From the NCBI GenBank assembly GCA_900542165.1, contig UQMM01000006.1, positions 22,396 through 86,395 on the forward strand: 64,000 nt of DNA. Reading direction: 5' to 3'. Position numbers and translations under genes: made by a program. Within the stretch, counting starts at the first letter, position 1, and each line of letters begins with the position of its first letter. Below the pieces are notes generated by a model. It was given only the letters and a program-made list of their open reading frames with translations. It did not search any database and was not told the DNA's origin. The stretch is from an uncultured Collinsella sp. GTDB taxonomy: Bacteria; Actinomycetota; Coriobacteriia; Coriobacteriales; Coriobacteriaceae. Positions 33,704 to 41,478 of the stretch are shown here, in pieces.

Positions 33704-34240
33704 ATGTCCGATGCCGTTCGTGCCGAAAAAATCGCGCACGAGGTCGACTATGCCGCCCGCCAGCTGGCCCAGGCGGGCCGCTTGGACCTGACGCGCGAGT
33801 TTATCCAACATGGCGATGTGACGGTCTATGCACATGTGACTTCGGTAGCGCGGGCGAGCCTGTCCTTTGCCGAGCGCTTGGGCCGTGCCGGCATTTCGGT
33901 CGACCGTGCTTCGTTGTTGCGCGGGGCCCTGCTGCACGATTACTTTCTCTATGACTGGCACGATCCCGATCCGAGCCATCGCTTGCACGGATTTCGGCAT
34001 CCGTTTTTTGCCCTGGCACGTGCCGAGGAAGATTTTGAGCTGACGCCGCGCGAGCGGAATACCATCGTGCGGCATATGTTTCCGCTGGTGCCAGTGCCGC
34101 CGACGTGTCGTGAGGCTTGGATTGTGTGCCTGGCGGATAAATGGTGTGCTCTGCGCGAGACGGTCGCCGGCCGCCTGCCGCGCAAGGATGAGACGGACGA
34201 TGACGTGAGTAAAGCATCGAGTGAAAAGAGGAGAGGGTAG
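33704..34240 (+). CDS. HD-domain protein
   Basis: A 178-residue metal-dependent phosphohydrolase-type protein. The conserved elements are His in YAHVTSVAR (near 44), the HD pair in ALLHDYFLYDWHD (near 75), and RHPFFALARAEEDFELTPRERNTIVRHMFPL with further His residues; the late Asp is in CLADKW. The start is the ATG behind AAGGAGGCAGC; the frame is open 24 codons upstream without support. It is followed by a PF06541 membrane gene only 3 bp away, a pairing I know from other Actinobacteria and Firmicutes. The substrate is unknown. Confidence 0.85.
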   Translation: MSDAVRAEKIAHEVDYAARQLAQAGRLDLTREFIQHGDVTVYAHVTSVARASLSFAERLGRAGISVDRASLLRGALLHDYFLYDWHDPDPSHRLHGFRHPFFALARAEEDFELTPRERNTIVRHMFPLVPVPPTCREAWIVCLADKWCALRETVAGRLPRKDETDDDVSKASSEKRRG

Positions 34241-34243
34241 ACG

Positions 34244-35263
34244 GTGGGGACCGCGATTGATATGGCGTTTGGCGGCGCGACGCTTGCCGTCTGCCCGCTT
34301 TCGGCACTGGTGCTCTCGTTTGCCTTCTACGGTTTTTGCGGTTGGGCATGGGAGTCGACGGTCTGCGCCATGCTCAATCACGGACGATTTGCCAACAGTG
34401 GCTTTTTGCTGGGGCCGTGCTGCCCCATCTATGGCGCGGGCGGCATTGCCTGCTGGCTGCTGTTGCGCGGGATTCCGGATGCCCCGAGCCAGTTTGTCGC
34501 TGCAGCGCTCGTATGCAGCGTGATTGAGTACAGCGTAGGCGTGCTGTTGGAAAAAACAACGGGCGCTCGCTTTTGGGACTATTCGCATCTGCCGTTTAAC
34601 CTGCACGGACGTATCTGTCTGTACTGGGCCTGCGCGTTTGGCTTGGGTGCGCTGTGCATTTGCCGTTTAGTGGAGCCGGCATTGCTGGGGCTGCTTGGCC
34701 ATCTGCCGGTGCTGATTGTGCGGCTGTCCGCCTTTATCGTCGCGGTCGCGATGATGGTCGACGCGGTGTGCTCGTTGGCGAGCTGGCGGCGTCTGTCTGA
34801 TCAGCTGGAGCGCGTCCGGGCCGACCTTGCCGACCGCATCAATGAGTCGCTTGCCGATGCCTCGGACTCAATGCTCGAACGTATTCCCGATTCTACGATT
34901 GACTCGGTGGCACAGACGCACATCCGTAGCCGTGCCGTTAACGCGTGGCTGGCCGAGCTGGGTGACGCCGCGCTCGATGCCCTGCGCGAGAAGGCTTCGA
35001 TGCCGATGTTTATCGCGGATGGTGCTCGCGGCCTGGCGCTTGCCGCCCGCCGCGTGGCCGATGCCGCGCCGAGCATGCCGCGCCCGTCGCTCAGTCGTCG
35101 CCTTGCCGGTAAGCGCATGAGCCGTCCGGTGCCAAGCGTGTCGCTCAGCCGCCGCGACCTACGCTTCTTTAACGCCTTCCCGCGTCTGCGCATCAATCGC
35201 TACGAAGGTGTCATTCGAGCAACTAATCTCCGCGACCGAGCCCGCGAGCTGTTCCGCCACTAG
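34244..35263 (+). CDS. PF06541 (CmpB-like) membrane protein
   Basis: A 339-residue protein using a GTG start behind AGAGGAGAGGG. The N-terminal ~200 residues hold about five helices with the family features FYGFCGWAWEST, NSGFLLGPCCPIYG, and FWDYSHLPFNLHGRICLYWA. PF06541 is labelled 'putative ABC-transporter type IV', but no transport role has been proven for it. The C-terminal ~140 residues are cytoplasmic, helical and very basic towards the end. It is translationally linked to the HD-domain gene. Confidence 0.85.
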   Translation: MGTAIDMAFGGATLAVCPLSALVLSFAFYGFCGWAWESTVCAMLNHGRFANSGFLLGPCCPIYGAGGIACWLLLRGIPDAPSQFVAAALVCSVIEYSVGVLLEKTTGARFWDYSHLPFNLHGRICLYWACAFGLGALCICRLVEPALLGLLGHLPVLIVRLSAFIVAVAMMVDAVCSLASWRRLSDQLERVRADLADRINESLADASDSMLERIPDSTIDSVAQTHIRSRAVNAWLAELGDAALDALREKASMPMFIADGARGLALAARRVADAAPSMPRPSLSRRLAGKRMSRPVPSVSLSRRDLRFFNAFPRLRINRYEGVIRATNLRDRARELFRH

Positions 35264-35461
35264 CCGGGACGGGCGCGCTCACGGCTTCCTTGCTCGCGTA
35301 TTTCCCGTCCGTTTCGCGTCCGTTGCCGCGCCGTTTCCAAGATTGCGGCACCGTTTCCATTCGACAACGCCGCGTTTAACAACGCCGTATCTGGTCTACA
35401 CCAGTTGCCCCTCGGCCGCATTATGGGCGCCGACAACGTTCATGCGACCAAGGGAGAGCGA

Positions 35462-36739
35462 ATGTACGATACGGGATCGACAACGTTTATGCTCGTCTGC
35501 ACCATGCTCGTGTTTTTAATGACACCGGGCTTGGCGTTTTTCTATGGCGGCCTGTCCAGGCGCAAAAATGTCATCAACACCATGCTTATGTGCTTTGGCG
35601 CCATTGGCCTGGTTGGTGTGCTGTGGATTGTTGCCGGCTGGTCTCTGGCCTATGGCGGCGACGGTTCCAGCCCATTTATTGGAGGCCTTGACCAGCTGCT
35701 GTGCCTGCCGGTACTCAACCAGGTGCTGCAGGCGGCCGAGGGCAATGCCGCGGACGGTGTCGTCTATCCTCAAATCATCAACATCGCCTTTCAGATGGCG
35801 TTTGCCATGATCACTGCCGCTATCGTCACGGGCAGCCTGGCCGGCCGCGTTAAGTTTGGTGCCATGACGGCCTTCCTGGGCATTTGGCTGCTTGTGGTCT
35901 ATGCGCCGCTTGCCCACATGGTTTGGGGCGGCGATGGCTCCTTTATCGGTGACATTATCGGCGCACTCGACTTTGCCGGTGGCGACGTGGTGCACATTTC
36001 GTCCGGTCTTACCGGCCTGATCCTCTGCTTAATGCTTGGCCGTCGTCGTGGCTTTGGCATGGTGAGCTACCGTCCACATAACGTGCCGTTTGTGGCGTTG
36101 GGCGCCGGCCTGCTTTGGTTTGGCTGGTTTGGCTTTAACGGCGGCAGCGAGTTTAAGGCCGACGCCGTTGCGGCACTCGCCATCCTCAACACCGTGACGG
36201 CCAGCGCGGCGGGCATGGTCTCGTGGCTTGCCGTCGAGCGCGTGCATACCGGCCGCCCCACGCTGGTGGGCGCCAGCACCGGTCTGGTTGCGGGCCTTGT
36301 GGTGGTCACGCCGGGTGCGGGCTTTGTCGAGCCGTGGGCAGCGCTGGTCATGGGTCTGATCGTATCGCCCGTCTGCTATCTGGCTATCAGCCATCTTAAG
36401 ACCAAGTTTGGCTACGACGATGCACTCGATGCGTTTGGTTGCCACGGTATCGGCGGAATTTTGGGCGGCGTGCTCACGGGCCTGTTCTGTGTGCCGGAGC
36501 TTTCGTGGACCGGTAAGGGCGGTCTGTTCTACACGGGCGACGTGTCGCTGCTCATCTCTCAGATCTTGGGCATTGTGGTGACGGTCGCTATTGTGCTGGT
36601 GCTCGATTTGGTGATCGCCGCGGTGGTCAAGGCGCTGTTCCACGGCAGCCTGCGCGTGGACGAGGCCGACGAGGCGCTGGGCCTGGATGCGAGTCAGCAC
36701 GGCGAGAGCGCGTATCCTTCGTTTAGTGGTCTGGACTAG
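35462..36739 (+). CDS. amt: Ammonium transporter
   Basis: A 425-residue Amt/MEP/Rh channel for ammonium uptake with eleven helices. The sequence begins with TFMLVCTMLVFLMTPGLAFFYGGLSRRKN, then has DFAGGDVVHISSGLTGL (first pore His-region) and DAFGCHGIGGILGG (second pore His near residue 327). The start at 35462 has GGGAGAGCG upstream. The PII gene follows after 49 bp, the standard amt-glnK arrangement in which PII plugs the channel when nitrogen is plentiful. Confidence 0.95.
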   Translation: MYDTGSTTFMLVCTMLVFLMTPGLAFFYGGLSRRKNVINTMLMCFGAIGLVGVLWIVAGWSLAYGGDGSSPFIGGLDQLLCLPVLNQVLQAAEGNAADGVVYPQIINIAFQMAFAMITAAIVTGSLAGRVKFGAMTAFLGIWLLVVYAPLAHMVWGGDGSFIGDIIGALDFAGGDVVHISSGLTGLILCLMLGRRRGFGMVSYRPHNVPFVALGAGLLWFGWFGFNGGSEFKADAVAALAILNTVTASAAGMVSWLAVERVHTGRPTLVGASTGLVAGLVVVTPGAGFVEPWAALVMGLIVSPVCYLAISHLKTKFGYDDALDAFGCHGIGGILGGVLTGLFCVPELSWTGKGGLFYTGDVSLLISQILGIVVTVAIVLVLDLVIAAVVKALFHGSLRVDEADEALGLDASQHGESAYPSFSGLD

Positions 36740-36788
36740 CGGTTTCTAACGTTCTGTCAGACCAACTCTTATAAGAGAGGAATTCACT

Positions 36789-37127
36789 ATGAAGAAAATT
36801 ACGGCGATCGTTCGTGCCGAAAAGCTTGAGGTTCTTAAAGACGCGCTGTTTGCTGCCGATGTTCGTGGCATGACTATCAACCAAGTGCAGGGCTGCGGCG
36901 CGCAGCATGGCTGGAAGGAATACGTGCGCGGCAACGAGTTGCTTGTCAACACGATCCCTAAGGTACAGTTCACCCTTATTTGCGCCGACGAGCATGTCGA
37001 CGGCATTGTCGAAATTATCTGCAACGCCGCCCGCACCGGTGCCGTCGGTGACGGCAAGATTTGGGTCGAGCCGGTCGAAGAAGTCATCCGCATCCGTACC
37101 GGCGAGCACGGCCCCGCCGCGGTGTAG
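36789..37127 (+). CDS. glnK: P-II nitrogen regulatory protein
   Basis: A 112-residue PII signal protein. GDGKIWVEPVEEVIRIRTGE (near 87) is the C-terminal signature. The T-loop (about 37-55) reads GCGAQHGWKEYVRGNELLVN; the position of the uridylylated Tyr51 of E. coli is Leu, and Arg38 is Ala. Covalent modification in the enterobacterial way is therefore excluded, and control must come from ATP/ADP/2-oxoglutarate binding alone. It is co-transcribed with amt, with AGAGAGGAATTCACT before the ATG. Confidence 0.93.
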   Translation: MKKITAIVRAEKLEVLKDALFAADVRGMTINQVQGCGAQHGWKEYVRGNELLVNTIPKVQFTLICADEHVDGIVEIICNAARTGAVGDGKIWVEPVEEVIRIRTGEHGPAAV

Positions 37128-37201
37128 GATCGACCACCTGTCATCCGCAACGTTAAAATGCTGCAATGAGGCACAAGACTTGCGTTGCGGATGGACGGAT
37201 T

Positions 37202-37864
37202 ATGGGTCGTAATAAATATCCCGAGGAGACGGTCGCGAAGATTCTCGACGCGGCGCTGGAGCTATTCTGCGCACAGGGTTATGAGGGGACGAGCATTCAA
37301 GATATCGTCGACCGCCTCGATGGCATGACCAAGGGTGCTATCTATCATCACTTTAAGAGCAAAGAAGAGATTTTCAACGCCGCATTTGATCGGGCAATGG
37401 CTCCGATTGTTGAGCGCCGCCGCGCGACACTCGGTGCTGGCAATATGACGGGAGCCCAAAAGCTCAAACGACTTTATGCGCCCGAGTCCGTCGTTCCGCA
37501 AATCGATCTATGGGCTCGCATGCATCCTGCGGCAGATCCGGTAAAAAGCTCGCGGCTGCTGGCGATGCAGTACCAAGGTTCGTTTGACGAGTCGGCCGAT
37601 GGCTATCTCCTGCCAGTGATCGAGGAGGGCATCGCCGACGGCTCCATTGCGTGTGCATGCCCACGCGAAGCGGCGGAGGCGGTATCGTTGTTGGCGAATC
37701 TTTGGCTGTTGCCGCTGTTCCGTCCGCTTGAGAACAAGGGTCGAATGCTCGCTCGCGCGCAATGTTTGGCGCAGATGGCGGCCGCGGTGGGGCTCGATTT
37801 GGGTAATGAAGTGCTCCAGACAACGGCTCAGATATGGGACGTATGGAACCGTGCTGGGTGGTAA
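37202..37864 (+). CDS. TetR/AcrR-family repressor
   Basis: A 220-residue regulator. The N-terminal helix-turn-helix is AKILDAALELFCAQGYEGTSIQDIVDRLDGMTKGAIYHHFKSKEEIF (about 9-55), the classical TetR type. The ligand domain is unassigned. The ATG at 37202 is preferred because MGRNKYPEET is a typical beginning; an ATG 12 codons upstream is possible, and neither has a good ribosome site. Its likely operators lie just downstream, in front of the MFS gene. Confidence 0.88.
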   Translation: MGRNKYPEETVAKILDAALELFCAQGYEGTSIQDIVDRLDGMTKGAIYHHFKSKEEIFNAAFDRAMAPIVERRRATLGAGNMTGAQKLKRLYAPESVVPQIDLWARMHPAADPVKSSRLLAMQYQGSFDESADGYLLPVIEEGIADGSIACACPREAAEAVSLLANLWLLPLFRPLENKGRMLARAQCLAQMAAAVGLDLGNEVLQTTAQIWDVWNRAGW

Positions 37865-37869
37865 TATAG

Positions 37870-37951
37870 ATACTGACGGTATGTAATTGATTTGTAAGGG
37901 TAGCCACGGCTGCCCTTTTCAAGTCATTAAATACATACTAATGGTATGTAT
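37870..37951. promoter_or_regulatory. Two TetR-operator-like palindromes between the tetR and MFS genes
   Basis: Site 2 (37931-37951) is a perfect palindrome ATACATAC-N5-GTATGTAT, 13 bases before the MFS start. Site 1 (37870-37884) is ATACTGACGGTATGT, with an ATAC-N7-GTAT core and the same right half GGTATGT. Size and symmetry suit a TetR dimer. Between them lies the terminator of the tetR gene. Confidence 0.75.
37896..37920 (+). terminator. Terminator of the TetR gene
   Basis: AAGGGTAGCC (37896-37905) pairs with GGCTGCCCTT (37908-37917), then TTTC. With the operators on both sides, the MFS gene would be transcribed from its own promoter. Confidence 0.7.
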
Positions 37952-37964
37952 AGGGGGCAGGCTT

Positions 37965-39227
37965 ATGGCTGGAATGCGGAGGAGTAGCGTCTCGTTGACG
38001 CAAAAAACAGTGCAATCTATCAGGCTTTTCGGTCTTCTTGTTGCACAGCTGTGCGCGTATTCGATGTTGTCGGCACTGTGCTTTGCGTGCCCGCTTTACT
38101 TGTTCGACTGCAGCGGCTCATCAACGTTATATGGTGCCGTCGCGGCGATAGCGTTCGTGCCGGGCGTGCTTGCGACTCCGGCTGGCGGAATCTTGGCGGA
38201 TCGCGGAAGTCATCGCGGGGCCCTTGTGGTACTCGGCATTGTTCTGATGGCTGCATCACTGCTGTTTATCCCCATGAAGTGTTCGCTGCCTCTTGCGGTT
38301 GTCGTGGCAGCAATGCTTTGCGTCCAATATGGCATCCAATCGCTGCTGAAGCCGATGCTTCAAATTGAGACGGTGCGCATGACGGGCCCAGAAAAGGTTG
38401 AGCGTGCCACTGCGTTGGTCTCGCAGATAACCATGGCGAGCAATATCTTGGGGCCTGTAGTCGGGACGGCAGTCTATGGGTGCTTTGGTATCGATGCTCT
38501 ATGCGAAACCGCGGCGTTGACGTTTGCGATGTCAGCCCTACTGTTCGGGGGCGCACTCAAGCAAAATGCCTCATCTGGAATGACAGGGGACAGTACGACT
38601 TGCTCGACATGCCGAAGCGATTTTCGGGAGTCGATTCGGTACCTGTTTCAAAACGCATCATTGCTCGTTGTGTTTTTGCTTGCGGCTATTTTGAACCTTG
38701 CGTTAGTTGGGTTAACGATTGGTGCTCCCATTGTTGTTTCAAAGCATCTCGGAATACAGTCATCCTTTGTTGGGATTATTGAGGTGGCTATGGGCTTGGG
38801 TGGTCTTGTCGGCAGTGGTTTGGTCGGTATTTGGCCGCATCGTTTTTCCTTCAAGGGCATATGTCGATATGTTGCGATGGTCTGTTTTGGAGTCGTACCG
38901 ATTATTGTCACGCTACTGAGCGGTCCTGATGAATTTGCGTTTGCCGCGCTTGCGGCCGGCTCGGCATGGGTCATGGCGTGGGCAAGCATTACATCGGTCG
39001 AAATTGTTTCATTCGTTCAGCGGTCAGCGCCAAAGGAACTCTGCGGAAAAGTGCTGGCACTCGTTTATATGATGCTTTCCTGTGCAACGCCTATTGGCCA
39101 ATTGGTTTATGGGCTCGCATATGATCGATGGACACCGGCGATTGTATTCGCAGGCATGTTGGTGGTGCTGACGTTGACGACGGCGCTGTTTTATCGGCTG
39201 AAAAGTCGCTTGTGGCGATTGTCTTAA
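37965..39227 (+). CDS. Major facilitator superfamily exporter
   Basis: A 420-residue protein with about twelve helices. GGILADRGSHRGALVVLG (near 75) is the loop 2-3 motif of MFS. The middle loop (about 190-215) carries three cysteines in TTCSTCRSDF. Divergence from well-known groups is too large to name a substrate. The gene is placed directly after a TetR gene with shared palindromes, which favours drug or metabolite efflux. The start behind AGGGGGCAGGCTT is convincing. Confidence 0.88.
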   Translation: MAGMRRSSVSLTQKTVQSIRLFGLLVAQLCAYSMLSALCFACPLYLFDCSGSSTLYGAVAAIAFVPGVLATPAGGILADRGSHRGALVVLGIVLMAASLLFIPMKCSLPLAVVVAAMLCVQYGIQSLLKPMLQIETVRMTGPEKVERATALVSQITMASNILGPVVGTAVYGCFGIDALCETAALTFAMSALLFGGALKQNASSGMTGDSTTCSTCRSDFRESIRYLFQNASLLVVFLLAAILNLALVGLTIGAPIVVSKHLGIQSSFVGIIEVAMGLGGLVGSGLVGIWPHRFSFKGICRYVAMVCFGVVPIIVTLLSGPDEFAFAALAAGSAWVMAWASITSVEIVSFVQRSAPKELCGKVLALVYMMLSCATPIGQLVYGLAYDRWTPAIVFAGMLVVLTLTTALFYRLKSRLWRLS

Positions 39228-39300
39228 CGCGCTGAGGCACCGTGAATTTGTGGAGGCAGTGGCGCACCGCGCCGGGACGCCGTTGTCTGGGCATGCCTCT

Positions 39301-39330
39301 CCTTCGTCTACAATATCGTGCAGACGAAGG
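39301..39330. repeat. Short inverted repeat upstream of the HAD gene
   Basis: CCTTCGTCT (39301-39309) and AGACGAAGG (39322-39330) form a 9-bp stem whose right arm is at the ribosome site (GAAGGAAAGG) of the HAD gene. It could be the MFS gene's terminator or mask the ribosome site. Confidence 0.5.
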
Positions 39331-39342
39331 AAAGGCACGCCC

Positions 39343-40200
39343 ATGATCAAGATGTTTGCGAGTGACTTAGACGGAACACTGCTGAACGCCCTGCATGAGG
39401 CGGATGGGACCATCCGCCGTGCCATTCGCGAGCTGACCGAGGCTGGCCTGCATGTGGTTCCCGCGACCGGACGCTCGACGCTGCCGATCGGCGAACATGG
39501 CTTTACGGGCCTGGCGCTTGACGCCTGCTGCTCCAACGGGTCCATCGTGCGCGACAGCCATGGCGATGTGCTCAAGACTTGGACCATCGACCCACAGGTC
39601 ACCGAGGAGCTGCTCAAGGCGTTCCCGGACATTTGCTTTGATTGCTCCACGCCCGATGGCATGTTCTCGAGCGGGTCGTTCGAGATGCATCAGGCGGGCT
39701 TTAAAAAGGACAGTCCTATCAAGCGCATCGTGATGCGCGGCATGCGTGCACGTGGCGGGTATCACGAGGAACAGTATTTCGACCAGTCGATCGGTGACAT
39801 TCTGCGCCACGATGTGTGCAAGATCAACTGCCGTGTGATCTCGCCCGAGCTGGAGCGCGACCTTAAGGCGTATTTGGCCGAGCGCTCGGACCGCGTGGTC
39901 AACGCGCCGTTTGACCCGGTGATGTTTGAGATCACGGATGTGGCATGCAACAAGGGCGAGAGCGTGGCCTGGCTGGCGGGCTACTACGGCATTGCCGAGG
40001 ACGAGGTCGCGGTCTACGGCGACGGCGGCAACGACATTGCCATGCTCAAACGCTTCCGCCACAGCTACGCGACCAAAAACGCAAGCGAGGCAGCCAAGGA
40101 CGCCGCGAGCGCAACTATCGGCAGTTGCATGGTCCACGCCGTTCCCAAACACATGCTTGCCACCATGCACAAGCAGAATTCCTGCACCGTAATCGAATAA
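39343..40200 (+). CDS. HAD-superfamily Cof-type phosphatase
   Basis: A 285-residue magnesium-dependent phosphatase. Motif I DLDGTLLN holds the nucleophile Asp near residue 8, motif II is VPATGRS near 44, and motif IV is AVYGDGGNDIAMLKR near 225, characteristic of the Cof/YwpJ group (IIB cap). Such enzymes dephosphorylate sugar phosphates or flavin-type compounds with loose specificity. The start at 39343 follows GAAGGAAAGGC; 31 open codons upstream pass through the inverted repeat and are not used. Confidence 0.9.
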   Translation: MIKMFASDLDGTLLNALHEADGTIRRAIRELTEAGLHVVPATGRSTLPIGEHGFTGLALDACCSNGSIVRDSHGDVLKTWTIDPQVTEELLKAFPDICFDCSTPDGMFSSGSFEMHQAGFKKDSPIKRIVMRGMRARGGYHEEQYFDQSIGDILRHDVCKINCRVISPELERDLKAYLAERSDRVVNAPFDPVMFEITDVACNKGESVAWLAGYYGIAEDEVAVYGDGGNDIAMLKRFRHSYATKNASEAAKDAASATIGSCMVHAVPKHMLATMHKQNSCTVIE

Positions 40201-40203
40201 TGC

Positions 40204-40226
40204 GACAAAGGGACAGCCCCTTTGTC
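40204..40226. repeat. GGGACAG-core palindrome (type R2), left copy
   Basis: GACAAAGGG (40204-40212) pairs with CCCTTTGTC (40218-40226) around ACAGC. It lies 3 bases after the HAD stop, so may terminate that gene, and marks the left side of the small-ORF cassette. Confidence 0.8.
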
Positions 40227-40244
40227 ACAGGTGACGCTGGTCTC

Positions 40245-40273
40245 TTGAAATACGAACAAACATTCGCATATCT
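40245..40273 (+). promoter_or_regulatory. Promoter with LexA-like box before the small ORF
   Basis: TTGAAA (40245-40250) and ATATCT (40268-40273) are 17 bases apart. The spacer contains CGAACAAACATTCG (40252-40265), one base away from the LexA consensus CGAAC-N4-GTTCG. It lies about 85 bases before the small ORF, leaving a long leader. Confidence 0.5.
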
Positions 40274-40356
40274 AACTGCGCTTTGATAGAATTGATACTG
40301 TTGGCGGCAGTTCCATGTGCCGGGCAACGCCCTCCATCTGATGGGAGGTGATGCCC

Positions 40357-40482
40357 ATGACCGATCTGATTGATTTCGTGAGACTTCTGACCGCTTTGGT
40401 CTCGTTCTCCACGGCGCTCGTCGGGCTTTCCGAGGCACTCAAGCAACGTTCGAAGCAACGTAAAAGGGGTCGCCGCCGCTAA
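40357..40482 (+). CDS. 41-residue hydrophobic/basic peptide, candidate type I toxin
   Basis: The peptide has one hydrophobic helix (MTDLIDFVRLLTALVSFSTA, then LVGLSEALK) followed by a very basic tail (KQRSKQRKRGRRR). This is the build of membrane-acting type I toxins and holin-like small proteins, though I cannot assign it to a named family. It has a strong GGGAGGTGAT site, and CCTCCAT just upstream can pair with ATGGGAGG, hiding that site. The gene ends in a stem (AAGGGGTC with GACCCCTT). It is flanked by two R2 palindromes. It was too short to appear in a routine gene call. Confidence 0.6.
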   Translation: MTDLIDFVRLLTALVSFSTALVGLSEALKQRSKQRKRGRRR

Positions 40483-40634
40483 GGCGTTGACCCCTTAATC
40501 CAAGCAACGGCGCTGCCCAGCTTTCCAGAACTTGGGCTGCCGTCGACACTATTCTACCCACGAATGACATTTTGAACAATCGGCAATGCCGCTCCAAAAG
40601 CCAGGCACAACTGGCACAACCTAGGCGGTCGCTG

Positions 40635-40666
40635 AATGTGACAAAGGGACTGCCCTTTGTCACATT
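40635..40666. repeat. GGGACAG-core palindrome (type R2), right copy
   Basis: Perfect 14-bp arms (40635-40648 with 40653-40666) have the same GACAAAGGG/CCCTTTGTC stem as the left copy, here with loop ACTG. Between the small ORF and this copy (40483-40634) no gene is visible, only a further imperfect hairpin (GCCCA..TTGGGC) that could belong to an antisense RNA. Confidence 0.8.
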
Positions 40667-40756
40667 CCAAATATTGCCTTTACGTGTTGATACACACGGT
40701 GTGCAATAATACTCGCACTGTGCAATAGCGCACAGGCTGAGTAACAAGGAGGACGT

Positions 40757-41467
40757 TTGTCCCAGCTCGAGAAATGCGATCGCCGGTCCCTTCGCTCGCA
40801 GCGTGCCCTTCGCCAGGCACTTGCCAGCGAGCTTGCCGAAAGCGGCGACCTTTCGCGCATTAATGTCGCGTCGCTCACCGAGCGCGCTGGCCTTACGCGC
40901 CGCACGTTCTATTCGCACTACCGCGATATCCCCGACTTTATCAATCAAATCGAGGACGGCTTGCTGGCCGAGATCCGTGAGCGCATTGAGCTCATCACCG
41001 CAGCTCAGCTGCCCGATCTCTATCACAACATCGATGAGCTCGAGCCGGCACCCGGTTCGGTTGAGTTGCTGCGCTACCTTGCGGCCAACCGCGATTTAAT
41101 CGGATCGCTGCTGGGCCCGGGCGGCGACCCCGCCTTTATTAAAAAGATCATCGATACCGCACGCGAGGCCGTGGTGCCGCGCGCACAGACGGGCATTTTG
41201 GGCTTGGCGCTGGGCACCTTCTTTGACTACTACGTCACCTATGTCGTGAGTGCCGAGGTCGGCATGATCCAGCGTTGGTTTGAGCGTGACCTTTCTGAAT
41301 CGCCCGAGACCATGGCGCGCATTATGACGGTTATCGCCTTTGTGCGCCCCGGCGACCTGTATGGCCAACCCATCGATATCAACGTGCCGGAATACGGCAT
41401 GAAGCTATTGAACCTGCAGCTCGAGAACGCGGTCGACACCACCGCAACCGTCGAGTCCAACAACTAA
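40757..41467 (+). CDS. TetR-family regulator upstream of the dehydratase-activator gene
   Basis: A 236-residue regulator that starts with TTG behind a strong AAGGAGG. The helix-turn-helix is RINVASLTERAGLTRRTFYSHYRDIPDFI (about 35-63), with a TetR_C-like helical domain after it. It ends 11 bp before the 1595-residue gene, so both are co-transcribed and the regulator probably controls this operon. Upstream lie CACACGGTGTG (about 40692-40702) and two TGTGCAATA copies 22 bp apart, possible operator half-sites. Confidence 0.82.
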   Translation: MSQLEKCDRRSLRSQRALRQALASELAESGDLSRINVASLTERAGLTRRTFYSHYRDIPDFINQIEDGLLAEIRERIELITAAQLPDLYHNIDELEPAPGSVELLRYLAANRDLIGSLLGPGGDPAFIKKIIDTAREAVVPRAQTGILGLALGTFFDYYVTYVVSAEVGMIQRWFERDLSESPETMARIMTVIAFVRPGDLYGQPIDINVPEYGMKLLNLQLENAVDTTATVESNN

Positions 41468-41478
41468 GAGGAGAGACA

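Noticed and set aside
40685..40740. Integration or attachment site around the TGTGCAATA repeats
   Set aside because: Two 9-bp repeats 22 bp apart without tRNA, integrase or matching distal copy; better explained as possible regulator half-sites.
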